Positions 9,340 through 20,603 of a stretch of DNA of 64,000 nt are shown here, in pieces. How positions within the stretch are numbered: position 1 is the stretch's first letter; every line of letters starts with the position of its first letter. Position numbers and translations under genes: made by a program. Source of the stretch: Pomphorhynchus laevis (lineage: Eukaryota > Acanthocephala > Palaeacanthocephala > Echinorhynchida > Pomphorhynchidae); contig WNNJ02002122.1 of NCBI GenBank assembly GCA_012934845.2, forward strand, positions 1 through 64,000, written 5' to 3'. The notes beneath the pieces are model-generated. The model had not been told where the DNA came from, searched no databases, and saw only the letters and a list, made by a program, of their open reading frames with translations.

Positions 9340-12239
9340 GAGGTAATACATTTAAGGTTGCCCGCAAATGGGCCCTGTATTATACCAGTTTTTATATGAA
9401 TTTTGTGTTGATTATATGAATTTTGTGCTAGTCGTTGGATCATCATCCAATTCTCTATTTTGTCATCCAGCCATGATTTTTCATATTCGGCCGATCCAAT
9501 AGGACATCCCAGGACTTCAACGCCCGTGTTGGTCACTGACACATCCAAAGCATTGAACAATGATTTTGTTTCACTATTTTCGGAGGGAACAAATATTTTA
9601 CATTTCCTAGCATTGACAAGAATAACCCCGTACCAGCCAAGTCTAGACGAGCATTGCGGTCTTTGCAAGTAGATGCCGTTTTAAATGAATAATTTGATTC
9701 TATTTGTGTCAGCAGAGGCTCTGTTACGATATTTTGACTTGCACCCGATAACAAGTTTCGCAGGAGATCACGAATCGCATTGTGTCTGATTATTGTCTTG
9801 CCAGATAAACGACAAGAAAGTGTGAGTAACAGAATTATCCTCCCCACAAACGCATGTCTTAAACGCGTTGACAAGTGGCCATCCGTATCTTGTTGACAAA
9901 CCATCATAAAACTCCTCGCGACGTAGTCTGTATAACCGATCATCGTTAACCCTGGCAGAAAGCCAAGTAGAAGAGCCTTTTATTGTCGCGTGCATTAACG
10001 AATTACGAAAAAATTTGTCGCTCCCATCCACAATTTCGGAAAACAAGGAGTCTGAAATATGCTTCTTTATTCTTCTAATTTCCGCTGCTACTATAATCTG
10101 AGCTTTGTTTAGTTCAACTCCCATTAAACCACTTTCAAGTGGATTACACATAGCATCCGACCACTGCCACTCACGCAAGACAAAATCTGAAGGATCCGTA
10201 ATGCCCATTCCACCCCTGCTTGTCTGCAAAGCAATAATCCGTCTCATTTGATCTGATATTAGTTGCTGACCGGTGAGATTTGGTAGGAGGCATTCTTTTA
10301 TTTTCTATTCCAATTTTTCCACGCCCTTACCTTCGAAGCGACATGCCCTAAAAATGTGAGTTTATTTGTGTTGGAGGGACACCATGTAGGCGGAATATGC
10401 GAGCTGCGGATCAATTTTCGCGATTTCTGCTAGTCGTTGGATCATCATCCAATTCTCTATTTTGTCATCCAGCCATGATTTTTCATATTCGGCCGATCCA
10501 ATAGGACATCCCAGGACTTCAACGCCCGTGTTGGTCACTGAATCTATTTTCACTATTTTCGGAGGGAACAAATATTTTACATTTCCTAGCATTGACAAAG
10601 AAGCCATATTGAGGTCCAAGTGTTTGCATCCTCTCCAAATATCCCGCAAGATCGTTTGCTGTTCCTACGCAATACACATCATCTGCATACCATTTTTGCT
10701 GGATATTTGGAAAATCATGTTTTAATTTTTCCATCAGAGGAAGAGTTGCTGCAGCAAAGGCAACCATTGACAGCGGGTCCCCCTGTGTAAAACCCTCTTG
10801 GGATCTCATTGTTTCACCGTCAATTATCATAGTGGGATCATCATGATAAGTGTTTGTTAAAATGTTAACTAGTGGAAGACACACACTACTCATATTAGCC
10901 AAAGCAAGTTTTCTATTAACGCGATTGAACGCGTTGTCAGCGTCTATAAGCAGCAAGCATTTGTTATTCTGTTCAAATAAACACGACCGAATGCACTGAA
11001 CCACATACTCCCGGCCACAACGTTGTCCCGCACATAATTGTGTATTTCCTGCAACTGATTGTATGTGCATAGAAATCGTTCTAATGACGACTTTGGCCAT
11101 TATCCTACGATATACTTCGCCAATCCCGATTGGCCTAATTCCATCAGACTTTTCTAAGGCAATCAACCTTGAGGCAACCAAAGCTACAGTTGATTCTCGT
11201 GGAACAATTTCAGAGGCTAAACGTCTTGTCATACCAGCTAATGCCTCGGCAAGCTTATCAGAATCGCGGTCAAACGATATCAGCATTTGTTTCCATGTTT
11301 GCGCGTCCACACCTGATGGCCCGGCTGCACTTGTCGTCTTCTTTGCCATCGATACTATATCCGCTCCCGTTATTTGATTGAATAAAGTGACATGAAACGG
11401 AAGTGTTCCTATCATAGAGTGCTTGATCAAACCTTCTTCGTGTAAATTCACGCCATGTGGATGTTTCTCACTTAAGGCCTGTTTGACAGTTAACTGCCCA
11501 ACTTTTTCGTTCAATTTAAGACACTTTCCAAATAATGCTTTCCCATCAAGAGTTCTCACTGCCCCACCGATATTGCCTCTGAGCATGAGTCGTGTGAACG
11601 TCTTGTGCCAATTTTCCTCAACCTGATAATTTGCTTTCCCGTCTTTTGTATGTTGAAGGTAACGAGCCTCATCTAATAAATATTGAATCTTCCCAGCGCG
11701 CCACAAATCGATCCTTTGACGCAGAGCTTTTCGTACAATACTTGTTTTCCGAGATCGCAAACGCTGGAGAACGCACTGACACAATATGGTTACTTTTTTA
11801 AAGCACATTCTTGATCTATATCTGTGCAAGCAATTTCGAACAGCGCTGTTAGTTCGCCTATAAACTCTCTACTTTCGTTACACCTTAGCAATACACAACT
11901 GTTTGGACGCCATTTGACAACTTCTTCATATATAGAATCCAAACAACCCGATTTTGACAGAATAACGCTTGACTCTTCATCGCTATTTTGCTGTTCATCT
12001 GTTGTTTGAGGGATGTTTGAGACGCGAGAAAAACAGTAGACTGAGTTTTCTGCCGGACTATTGTGTTCATTTATATCAATTGAAGCTACTGCCAGAGTTG
12101 GTTAAGCGTTGTTGCAACATTGCGCCCGACAGTTTACGCATGGGGTCTTGGACTTAGCGCATCTACATCTCTTACATTTGGCAGCAGAACCGTTACATGT
12201 GCAGCAAAGTATTTGGTTCGACGGCTTACCTCTGACTAT
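9340..12239 (-). pseudogene. R2-type LINE, copy 3: nearly full length with internal RT duplication
   Basis: The N-terminus at 12239 reads IVRGKPSNQ (the family MPRGK start, ATG changed to ATA), then the CXC-like cluster CCTCNGSAAKCKRCRCAKSK. After one frameshift near 11830 a 436-codon frame covers the pre-RT and RT: TTSAAGPSGVDAQTWKQML, RPIGIGEVYRRIMAK, DADNAFNRVNRKLALANM, EGFTQGDPLSMVAFAA and the catalytic KWYADDVYCVG at ~10690-10660. The post-RT part has ALQTSRGGMGITDP, KGSSTWLSARVN, CVCGEDNSVTHTF, IIRHNAIRDLL, EPLL and NARLDLAGTG. The last-named aspartate block belongs to the R2-like restriction endonuclease. Just after it the sequence jumps into a second copy of the RT segment beyond the palm (9426-9619), replacing the end of the endonuclease. 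At least three breaks. Confidence 0.8.
9426..9619 (-). repeat. Displaced duplicate of RT segment (partner 10428-10598)
   Basis: It matches 10428-10598 nearly base for base (coding NARKCKIF, VTNTGVEVLGCPIG, KSWLDDKIENWMM). The duplicate keeps 23 bp that the upstream partner lacks; that 23-bp loss is what throws the main RT out of frame. So duplication came before deletion. The junction lies in TTCTTTGTCAATGCTAGG-like microhomology. Confidence 0.85.
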
Positions 12240-12244
12240 TGTTG

Positions 12245-13320
12245 TTAATGAACTTATTCTTTTTCTATTCTTTTCGAAGCTGGACGATTGTAAGAACTTT
12301 AATAACCAATACTTTTTTGTAAGTAACTTTAAACAACAATTTAAATCTCATTAAAATAATAATATTAAAATAATAATATTTTTTAATAATATCGACTCAA
12401 AATAAGTTTTTAATTTTAAGCAGTGCAAGGTTTTGCTTATATGTTTAGCAATTAAATAAATCGCAAGTAAATTCATCAAAAATTACTGGAAATATTCGCA
12501 AACATTTGAAGAAAAAATTTTCAGTCTTATAAAATTAGTCATCAAAATTATAAGCATATCTATAGCGAGGCAGTTTATCTATAAATGCAGCATTTTGCTC
12601 ATGAACCGTCACATAAGTTATCGTGGATAACGGATTGTAAGAGTGTATATCACGGCAGAATAAGGATATTTCTTACATTGTGTACGAATTCACTTGTTCT
12701 ATACCCCTAAGTAAGGTCGGGTTTGAACCGCTCACGTATATAAGATCACAACAAATATTGAGAGATAGACTATAAAAACGTATAATGTAAGATACACGAA
12801 CATTTCGAGGAAAATCACAAACGACGAGTACATACAGTCAATGAAATTGCCCGAAATACTTTATCGCAGCGAGAACAACGAAAACTTTTCAACTGTCAGA
12901 ATCCTTAGCGATTAAGCACAAACATTTTAAGTTTGAAGTCAAGGGTGAAGGGTTTATTATAACCCTCCGAATATTCAAAAAGCTCTTATGTACTTGTACT
13001 ATATATTCATTAACCTATTTGTTTGCTACAGATTATTCTGATGATTATCCAAGAGAATAGCCTAAAGATAAATAAATTCAATATTATAACACGGTTATCA
13101 CTCAAATTATTGAAATTCACAGCACAACATGATTATTTAGTTAGTCTCTGTTGGTAATTGATTCATCAAATGTATGTAGTGTCATCTAGCAGATGGATGA
13201 TAATTGTCATTGAATTTCTTTTTACAATATAGACATTTTAGCATTAATGCTTATGAAGGATTGATTGATATCCCTGAATATTATATATTTCGATCAATAA
13301 TAGTGGTAGTGAAGCGCTTT
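12245..13320. other. AT-rich spacer, no gene seen
   Basis: No open frame with recognisable motifs and no clear repeat. A GGTTCAAACCC (minus, ~12720) recalls a tRNA B box but no tRNA fold could be drawn around it. Confidence 0.5.
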
Positions 13321-13322
13321 AT

Positions 13323-13740
13323 ATGAAACAAAACAAGTGTACTAAAAGTATCGACAAACTTACCCCAGATTATGTCCAAAAGCGATGTATCAGTTTCTGT
13401 ATTTCCGGTACACACCAATTACGAGAATGTGTCATATACGATCCGCTATCTACATTCTGTGAGTGTTTGTTTCAATTTAGAGAAAAATGTGAATGTTCGC
13501 AATATGTTATTCTAGATGGTTTTAATTGTCCTTATATAAATTGGAATGAGGGTATATTACGGAAATGCGATGATCTGTTTTAAACAACAGATTTAAAACA
13601 TGTGATGTTGAATAATATTTTACACCAACATATACGATCCCCTACTATATTAATAACTCGGTTTTTCACGAGTCTATTGGTGCCTACGATCATCTTGAAA
13701 TATCATTCAAAATGATAAACGGTGGTCCTACAGCTAATAG
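13323..13740 (+). pseudogene. APE-endonuclease fragment of a LINE
   Basis: The frame from 13323 reads FCECLFQFREKC then YVILDGFNCPYINWNEG. This matches the LINE endonuclease box VxxGDFNxPxINW with the G and D exchanged. After the stop at 13583 the phase changes, but residues such as a TSLLVPTI run continue the decayed domain. No RT is attached. Could be CR1, Jockey or RTE type. Confidence 0.5.
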
Positions 13741-13757
13741 CAACGTTTCAATTTCTA

Positions 13758-13763
<6 letters not shown>

Positions 13764-13793
<30 letters not shown>

Positions 13794-13820
13794 CAATATA
13801 TATATATATATATATATAAT
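13764..13820. repeat. (AT)n microsatellite, two blocks
   Basis: Two runs of alternating AT separated by ATACA, immediately left of AT-rich sequence that leads into the transposon terminus. Confidence 0.9.
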
Positions 13821-14035
13821 AAAAAATATTTTTTTTTGCTTTGTTGTCATGACTTTCAACTTATTTTCATAATATTAATAATAATATCATAATAATATTT
13901 CACATATTATAGACCTTTAAACATATTATAAACCTATATACATATATATAGGAAACCTATATACATAAGTTTAATATATAAATAAATAACTATATAATAA
14001 ATAACTATAAATAACTATATCTTGGTTTATCTTTA

Positions 14036-14156
14036 CAGCCCTTTTCATTTTTATAGTCACCTTTTTCATTTTTATAGTCACTTTTTTCATTTTTATAGAC
14101 CTTTTTTCAATTTTATAGTCACCTTTGTTCATTTTTATAGTCCCCCTTTTTTATTA
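14036..14156 (+). repeat. Left terminal array of ~21-bp repeats
   Basis: Five to six units of TTTTTCATTTTTATAGTCAC(C), with small changes. Inverted relative to 20340-20515. Likely transposase binding sites by position. Confidence 0.85.
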
Positions 14157-14178
14157 ATAGTTTTTTCAGACCCTTAAG

Positions 14179-14503
14179 ATGAATTTCTTTTTTGATGGAA
14201 GTAATGAAAATAATACCGATGATAATGATATTGGAAGCGATTATAATAACGATGACTTACGTAAAAAAAGACAGACTATTAATAGACGTTTAGTAGAGCT
14301 TTTTCTAGGATTATTTCCAGACTATTAATAGACGTTTAGTAGAGCTTTTTCTAGGATTACTAAATAACGGAATGTCTTTTAAAGAAATAGTTCCCATACT
14401 CAATGCATCCTCAAGAACTATAAAAAGACTTTACAAAAGATACACCGAAGGTGAGTTTGTTGTAATGTCTACATTTAGATCTGGCCCTGAAAAAATGAAT
14501 TAA
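14179..14503 (+). pseudogene. Transposase N-terminus (helix-turn-helix), disrupted by a 46-bp tandem duplication
   Basis: ATG 14179 opens an acidic leader (MNFFFDGSNEN) followed by RKKRQTINRRLVELFLGL. The DNA from 14273 is repeated at 14319 (46-bp period, not a multiple of three), shifting frame. In the second phase the domain continues LLNNGMSFKEIVPILNASSR and TIKRLYKRYTEGEF, a helix-turn-helix pattern typical of IS630/Tc1 transposases that would bind the terminal repeats. It ends at RSGPEKMN where LINE sequence begins. Confidence 0.65.
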
Positions 14504-14509
14504 ATGATT

Positions 14510-17215
14510 TTTCTTTTGAGAAAAATATTATTGCTTCGGTGTATTTATTGAATTTCGAAAATCTCTTCGCGATTTTTCCTTCAAGTTGAGCACAAATAAT
14601 GGTGGTTGAAAAATCATTTACTCGAATATTCGTAGTCTACTTAATAAGTTAGATGAAATAAAATGTCTCTTTCAAGATATCGTACCAGATGTAGGTATTT
14701 TCACAGAATCTTGGCTTAGTTCGTCAATAGCAGACGTAGATATATTCATTGAGGGATACAGCATAAGTAGAAGTGATAGAACAGGGAAAATTGGAGGAGG
14801 TGTTATCGCGTATATCTCTAATAGGCTTCAATTCCGAGTAATTGAAACTCTTAGTGATGCTATTAACCATAATGAAGCATTGTGTATTAGACTATATTGT
14901 CAACACCCAATAACGGTATTGACTGTGTAACGTTCTCCAAGATCAAACACAGATAGCATAGCTGCTTTAATGGAGAGAAATCTCACATGGCGTAAATCCG
15001 ACGTCGTCTGTAAACCCATTCAGAACTGACTTTGCTCTAGTAAATAAATATCTCGTTGGGGTAAAGTGGTTGGATGCTTTTGATGTTGGCGTCGAATATT
15101 CATGGCAGTTTTTCAGGGATACTCTGTACCACCTCCTTAATCGTTTCTCACCTCTTCAGAGTAAACACTGTTTGACATCGATCTCACCGCCTTGGTTTAA
15201 TAGCGACATAAAACATGCTTTAAAGATGAGACGTAAGGCCTTTAATAACTATCGTAAATACAGAGCTAATTTCAGCACTTATAAGAAATGGCGAAACCTC
15301 GTTACGTCCATGAAGCGAACTGGTAGGCGATCTTTCGAAAATCAGCTAAGTATAAACTGTCACCGTGATCCCCGCTCTTTCTTTAGGTATGTGACTGCTA
15401 AGCATACGCGCTGTAAACCTATAAATTGTATTCAACGTGACGATGGGAAATTCATAACTGATTCTTTGCAGATATCAAATATGTTTAGAAATCATTTCCA
15501 TTCTTTGAATCTTGACCATAAGGATGTGACAATGGGTGATCCGTGTACATTTGAATCGCCCGGAGATGACACCAGCGACCTCTTCCGATGTGATGATGTT
15601 CTCCAAGAGCTTCGGAAACTTAAATGCAAAGCAGGTGCGGGTCCAGATGGCTTACCGCCAGTATATCTGCGCAACATCGCTGACATAATATGTCATCCGC
15701 TTTACAATATTTTCTCTGCGTCTGTTGCTTTTGGCGTTGTTCCTTCTGATTAGCAGAATTCCATCATCTGTACTATTTATAAGAAAGGGGATAGTTCGTC
15801 CATTGACAATTATAGGCCTATTAGTCTCACTTGCGTGTGTTGTCGTGTGCTAGAAAGATTGATTAAGCGACGAATAATAGAATTTCTAAATAGATTTCAA
15901 ATTTTGAACCCAGCACAGCATGGCTTCCGAAAAGGTTATTCCACGACTACTAATCTTGTACATGCACGTGAAAATTGGTATCACTATTATGATCAAGGCA
16001 TACCAGTTGATGTCATTTTCTTTGATTTCTCAAAAGCGTTCGACTCAGTTAATCACACGCGTATTATTGAGAAGTTGGAGCACATTCATCTTGATAAGAG
16101 GATCATAAACTGGATTCGTGTATTCCTTTCCAACCGACAGTGTCGTACGAGTAAATGAGTCGCTGTCGAGTCAATTTCCAGTGTTGTTAGGTGTACACAG
16201 GGAAGTGTATTGGGTCCCATCTTATTCGGTCTTTATATCAACGATTTGATACCAAATATCAGTTCATTCAGTTTATTATATGCAGATGATCTTAAAGTTT
16301 GGCGACCTATTATTTCCGATCTTGACAAACAGCATTTACAAAGCGACGTTGACGTTATATCCAATTGGTCTATACGAAATCACTTGAGGATCAATTCCGC
16401 TAAATGTACATCTATGCGTATATCACGAAGATCACGTGATCGTCTTGGAGATGAGTACCAGTTTGGTTCAATTAGTATCGAAAGAACCAACTCATATAAA
16501 GATTTGGGAGTTTGGGTTTGTGCTGACTTATCCACTCGAAAGCATTCAGACTACGTGTGTTGCATCACAAAACGCTTAATAGGACATACTCGTCGAGCTC
16601 TGATAGGCATAGATCCGTTATGTTACCATACCTTAGCAAATGCGTTTTTCTTGAGCCATATCTTATACGCATCGCCAGCTTGTTATCCCGAAACTACTTA
16701 TGAGCGTCGTGCATTAGAGAAAGTGTTCAGATCAACAACTAAATTAGTCTCAGGGTTGCATATTTATGGCTACGCGAAACGCCTCCAGATATTAAATATG
16801 CCTTGTCTGCGATATATCCGTGACAAGCGAGATCTCTCTCTTGTTTGGAAAATTCTGCATACTAAAGATCATCCACTGTCACATCTACTGCAACTGAGAG
16901 GTCAACCTTCTCTTCGCGGACACCCCCTGATGCTGAAAACACAAAGGTACATGCATGCAGTTTCCTGCTTTGCCAAACGAGTCGTACGATCTTGGAATTC
17001 GCTTCAGAGTGCGACCGTTTTGTCGTCTACTGCTTCAAGTTTTTGCGCCCTACTGGATGATAACCCTTCCTTCTCAAGACAACGGTGGGATTTTCAGTAG
17101 TTTATCTGATGAGGGAGGGACAAAACGACTCTTATTCTTTTTATTCTTTTTATTTTGTGAAGCAACTTGTAAAGAGCCTCGGCTTAATTCGTTGTCAATT
17201 AATAATAATAATTAA
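14510..17215 (+). pseudogene. CR1/Jockey-group LINE inserted in the transposon
   Basis: The plus strand holds the endonuclease start (NIRSLLNKLDEIKCLF, IFTESWLSS, RTGKIGGGVIAYIS; ~14617-14930). A deletion removed the middle of that domain. RT follows from 15070: PPWFNSDIKHALKMRR, CKAGAGPDGLPPVYLR, IYKKGDSSSIDNYRPISL, NPAQHGFRKGYSTTTNL, IFFDFSKAFDSVNH, CTQGSVLGPILFGLYINDL and the catalytic LLYADDLKVW (~16285). The C-terminal region runs to RQRWDFQ at 17100. Breaks: an in-frame TAG at 15751 (DxQNS, probably an old TGG), a compensating pair of frame changes between ~16145 and 16200, and the endonuclease deletion. 3' end at about 17215 with an AATAATAAT tail. Confidence 0.8.
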
Positions 17216-17620
17216 ATCAGCTAACTGAGTCTACGTATTTATTATTATTATTATTATTATCAAGTTCAGACTTAGCCATAAGGCTTTAAGCCGATCACAC
17301 AATACAGAAAAAAGATCAACCAAATGGGTAGGTTAGAAAAGGTGACAAATCAACCTGGACGTATATCCAACGTCGAACCCTGTTTTTGAAAGCGAGGAAA
17401 TTGGTGATGGCAGCGATAGGTGATTATAATTATTTTATAATTATAATTATAAAATAAACAAAACATAATAATGCTAAATCAAAATTTTAATAATTAAATA
17501 ATAAATAATTGTTCTAATTAAATCAAGTTAAAAAATAATAATAAAATTTAAAATAAACGTCATTTTTATGAATTGGCTAATAAATAACAGACGTTGTATC
17601 AGAATAAAAACTAATAATAA
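17212..17620. repeat. Dispersed repeat R-A, copy 1 (interrupted)
   Basis: AAATCAGCTAACTGAGTCTA at 17215 and the later block ending GACGTTGTATCAGAATAA (~17585-17608) match 60961-61172 closely. The copy here is split by a TTA microsatellite and a LINE 3' fragment. It lacks the downstream hairpin seen in the other two copies. Function unknown. Confidence 0.7.
17262..17430 (-). pseudogene. LINE C-terminal/3' UTR fragment
   Basis: Minus-strand translation gives FLAFKNRVRRWIYVQ, like the C-terminal FKxRLRRxx of the CR1/Jockey-group LINEs here, then a 3' UTR with AGCCTTATGGCTAAG. The same CxGCCTTATGGCT-type sequence ends the LINEs at 26.5 and 47.4 kb. Confidence 0.5.
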
Positions 17621-17805
17621 TAAATTATTATTAATAATAATTAAACTAATAATATTAATTTTTTTAAAGAAGAAAAGCTTTATTCACAAAGTTTACAAAG
17701 GGAATTTAACCCAAATATCATTATGTTTGAATTACATGTTACGGGGCATGTGCTTTAGCTAACTAATAATATTAAACTAATAATAATAAATAAAAACTAA
17801 TAATA

Positions 17806-18433
17806 ATAAATCAGTCTAAATCCATGTGTTAGCTTAAAATCACTTTGTGAAAAATTTAAACATAATAATGTATGTGGCTCATATTTAGTGCCAACAGTGT
17901 CAAGAATAATAAAAAAGATGAATTATTCTAGGAAAACTTTAACTTTAGTGCCGATAAATAGAAACAGCAATTCTAACAAAGACATAAGAGCTCAATATGG
18001 TACAGCATTTTCTAATATACATGATGATCAATTGATATTTTTAGATGAGACTGGTTTTAATCTACATTCTTATCAAAGAATGGGATATTCACCTATCAAT
18101 ACAAAGTGTTTTATCAATGTTCAAAATTCAAAAGGCACGAATATTTCAATTCTATGTGCTATTAATAATACAGGTATTGTAGGCTACAAAAAAAGCGGAA
18201 GTTTTAAGTCTTTAGATATTCTTAATTTTGTCGAGACTAAACTACCTATTTTGACACAAGATAATAGGAAGTATATAATTATGGACAATGCATCAATCCA
18301 TAAGACAGCAAAGGTGAGGGAGTCGTTTTGTAGAAGAAACTATATCTTAAAGTTTTTACCTCCGTATTCACCTCAACTCAATCCGATAGAAGAGTTTTTC
18401 TTATGCATAAAGTCTAGGGTGAAACAAAGATAA
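17806..18433 (+). pseudogene. Transposase catalytic domain (DD34E)
   Basis: From about 17806 the frame reads SLKSLCEKFKHNNVCGSYLV and PTVSRIIKKMNYSRKTL (second helix-turn-helix). The catalytic domain follows: IFLDETGFNLHSYQRMGYSP (first D), YIIMDNASIHKTAKV (second D) and FLPPYSPQLNPIEEFF (E). Exactly 34 residues separate the second D from the E, the Tc1-type DD34E spacing. It would cut and join DNA at the terminal repeats. The C-terminus is separated by a LINE insertion; a matching tail lies at 20180-20289. Overlap of this frame with the older ATG at 17888 suggests the true domain starts upstream of it. Confidence 0.85.
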
Positions 18434-18527
18434 GGTGCTGCTAATAGGGATGTTCTTATACATACGAGAACTAATGATTATTATTTATTAATTTATTCAA
18501 ATAAATAAATTACCTACGACTGTAGGC

Positions 18528-18641
18528 AATTTTTTTTCTTTTTTTCATGTGATCAGACAAAACAGCCCTACGGCTACAGCCCTATGACTGTAGCCGTAGG
18601 GCTGTTTTGTCTAATCACATGAAAAAAAAGAGAAAAAAATT
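18528..18641. repeat. Long near-perfect hairpin (52-54 bp arms, 8-nt loop)
   Basis: Left arm 18528-18579, loop CCCTATGA, right arm 18588-18641. The arms contain CATGTGATCAGACAAAACAG and CCCTACGGCTACAG and differ by a couple of bases. The right arm is the 3' tail of the minus-strand LINE at 18642; the left arm is a mirror copy of that tail. A smaller palindrome CCTAC-GACT-GTAGG sits at its left edge. Confidence 0.9.
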
Positions 18642-20175
18642 AACATTCCTCCCAAGGATAAAGATCCGGTATAGACTGTGAGTTTGTCTCGCACAGCCAT
18701 TGCTCCATCATCCGCATGAACTGCTGTCTACACTGAATAGCGACCATATCCTCCGAAAATAAGTTCCACATCATCACCGCCCGGTGCGATAGGCGAATGA
18801 TTCTAGACAGCTACCCGTGGTGCAGCGTTTTCATAGTCAAAGAGTGGCCCCGATTCGTATCACATTTGTTCCGCTGGATACAGTTTGCCGGCCACCCATC
18901 ACGTTCGAGTAACATATCTCTGAAGCATAAGATGTCGCTACACACTATCGCAGACCGAAACGACGGTATGCCTATATCTCGCAAGCGATCCATATAAGAA
19001 TAACTACTCGGAAGACTACAGCACCTCGTCAACCTGCGAATAACATTTTCTAAATCATTCAGCTCGCCTCGCGTGCACGGAAATGTTGCTGGTGTACAGT
19101 ATAAAAGAATGGGCCTAATTATTGAGTTGTACATCACTTTAAGACAAAACACAGATGGGTAACGAAAGCACCTACGAAGCACATAGCTCAATTTTCTGGT
19201 CGACTGAATAATCCTGTCTGTATTTAAACGACTCTTTAACGATTCGTGCACAAGTACCCCTAAGTCTCTAGTGCACTGTACCTGCTCAATTGGCTCACCA
19301 CCTAAGCTATACACAAAAGAAAATTTCTTAACTCTTAAGTGCATGTGACTGCACTTCGAGGTATTCAAAAGCAAGCCCGTCGTCCTGCTCCATATGCTTA
19401 TAGTGTCGAGGTCATCTTTAAGCTCCAAACAGTTATCATATGAACGAACACACTTCCATAACTTCAGGTCATCCGCAAACGCTAGTACATCACATTCTAA
19501 TCTTACAAGTAGATCCTGAAGAAAAATATTGAATAACAAGGGTCCCAGGACCGATCCCTGAGGAACACCTGCGTAAGTATTTCGTGGAGGAGAAAGGCTA
19601 CTCCCTAACCTAACTTGATATGATCGACCTTTCAGGAACGACTCGATCCAACGAACTACACTCGGATCAATCCCGTATTGAGCCAACAGTAAGAGCAAAA
19701 GATCGTGGGTACTCGGTCGAACGCCCTACTAAAGTCAATGTAAATTACATCAACCATATCCCCGTTTGCAACTGTCTGTCCAACTTTCACGTGCCGTAAT
19801 TAGATTGCTAAGGCAGGACCTGCCGGTACGAAAGCCATGCTGAGATGAGTGTAGTAGCTTACCTCTTTCCATGTGAGTGTTAATGTATTTATGCACAAAC
19901 CTCTTGATGCATTTGCATACAATACTCGTCAGGCATACTGCACGATAATTGAACGGATCGTCTCTGCTACCCTTTTTATGAATGGGGATGACGTAAGATT
20001 GTCTCCAGTGATCAGGGATGCGCGAAGTATGTATCGACATGTTAAACATCTCTGATAGTGGCGATGCTAATAGATCATGGAGATTCCGGAGGATAAAGGG
20101 TGTATACCGTCTGGGCCGAAGTATATGGTGACAATCCGTGCAGTTCCCGCGAAACCTCAGCCGGGTGAACAAGCG
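18642..20175 (-). pseudogene. CR1/Jockey-group LINE inserted in the transposon, 5'-truncated
   Basis: Reading leftward: RT boxes from ~20170 (WRQSYVIPIHKKGSRDD, SSQHGFRTGRSCLSNL), a frame change near 19740, then a 295-codon frame with YAGVPQGSVLGPLLFNIF (~19570), the catalytic LAFADDLKLWKCV (~19490) and CTRDLGVLVHESLKSRLNTD. The C-terminus continues past one TAG at 18808-18810 (HG*LSRIIRLSHRAV) to end PWEEC near 18645. The endonuclease and first RT boxes are missing. The 3' tail forms one arm of the hairpin at 18528-18641. It separates the transposase core from its C-terminal tail. Confidence 0.8.
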
Positions 20176-20179
20176 GCAT

Positions 20180-20289
20180 ATACGACGTATATGATATATT
20201 TAACTAATGATATATTTATAATGGAGGGGTTTTTTAACCATATGCGTACATGGATAGAAAAAACTATTGTTCGTACTGATTTTATTTAA
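20180..20289 (+). pseudogene. Probable transposase C-terminal tail
   Basis: The plus strand ends in FFNHMRTWIEKTIVRTDFI and a stop at 20289, placed directly before the right terminal array. Position, strand and composition fit the C-terminus of the DD34E transposase at 17806-18433 after removal of the intervening LINE, but the motif itself is weak. Confidence 0.5.
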
Positions 20290-20339
20290 TTAGAATAAAA
20301 TTTTATATTTTTTATTTATTTTTTAACTTTTTATTAGTA

Positions 20340-20515
20340 ACTATAAAAAATGAAAAAGGTGACTATAAAAATAAAAAATGGTGACTTTAAAATTGAAAAA
20401 TGGTGACTATAAAAAATGAAAAATGGTGACTATAACAATGAAAAATGGTGACTATAAAAATGAAAAAGGTGACTATAAAATTGAAAAATGGTGACTATAA
20501 AATTGAAAAGGACTG
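20340..20515 (-). repeat. Right terminal array of ~21-bp repeats
   Basis: Eight or so units of GGTGACTATAAAAATGAAAAA, the inverse of the left array. Longer than the left array. Ends GGACTG followed by TA. Confidence 0.85.
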
Positions 20516-20603
20516 TATATACTTACCTATTATATATAATTGTAAATTTTGCCAAATTTACACCGAATCTAAAATCTAAAAAATTTAGACACCAAATCTA
20601 AAA

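Larger units (their letters stand above)
14036..20515 (+). mobile_element. Tc1/mariner (IS630-like) DNA transposon, DD34E, split by nested insertions
   Basis: The ends are inverted: left TA-CAGCCCTTTTCATTTTTATAG, right CTATAAAATTGAAAAGGACTG-TA, giving termini CAGYCCTTTTCA flanked by TA (14034-14035 and 20516-20517), the duplication expected for this superfamily. Each end continues inward as an array of ~21-bp repeats. Transposase pieces on the plus strand lie at 14179-14503, 17806-18433 and about 20180-20289. LINE insertions occupy roughly 14510-17215 and 18530-20175, and a dispersed repeat lies at 17212-17620, so the native element would be near 2 kb. Transposase is broken, so the copy is not autonomous. 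The superfamily call is firm; the subfamily is unknown. Confidence 0.8.

Noticed and set aside
12710-12800. Possible tRNA or tRNA-derived SINE (GGTTCAAACCC on the minus strand)
   Set aside because: Only three T-stem pairs form and no acceptor, D or anticodon arms could be drawn at proper distances.
13323-13583. Small host protein of 86 residues
   Set aside because: The DGFNCPYINW stretch is a LINE endonuclease box, and homology continues past the stop in another phase.
17568-17762. 64-codon frame in AT-rich sequence
   Set aside because: Built of ATT/AAT codons over a dispersed repeat; no motif.
20340-20515. CRISPR-like regular array
   Set aside because: Units are directly adjacent with no unique spacers, and the same array inverted lies at the other end of a transposon.
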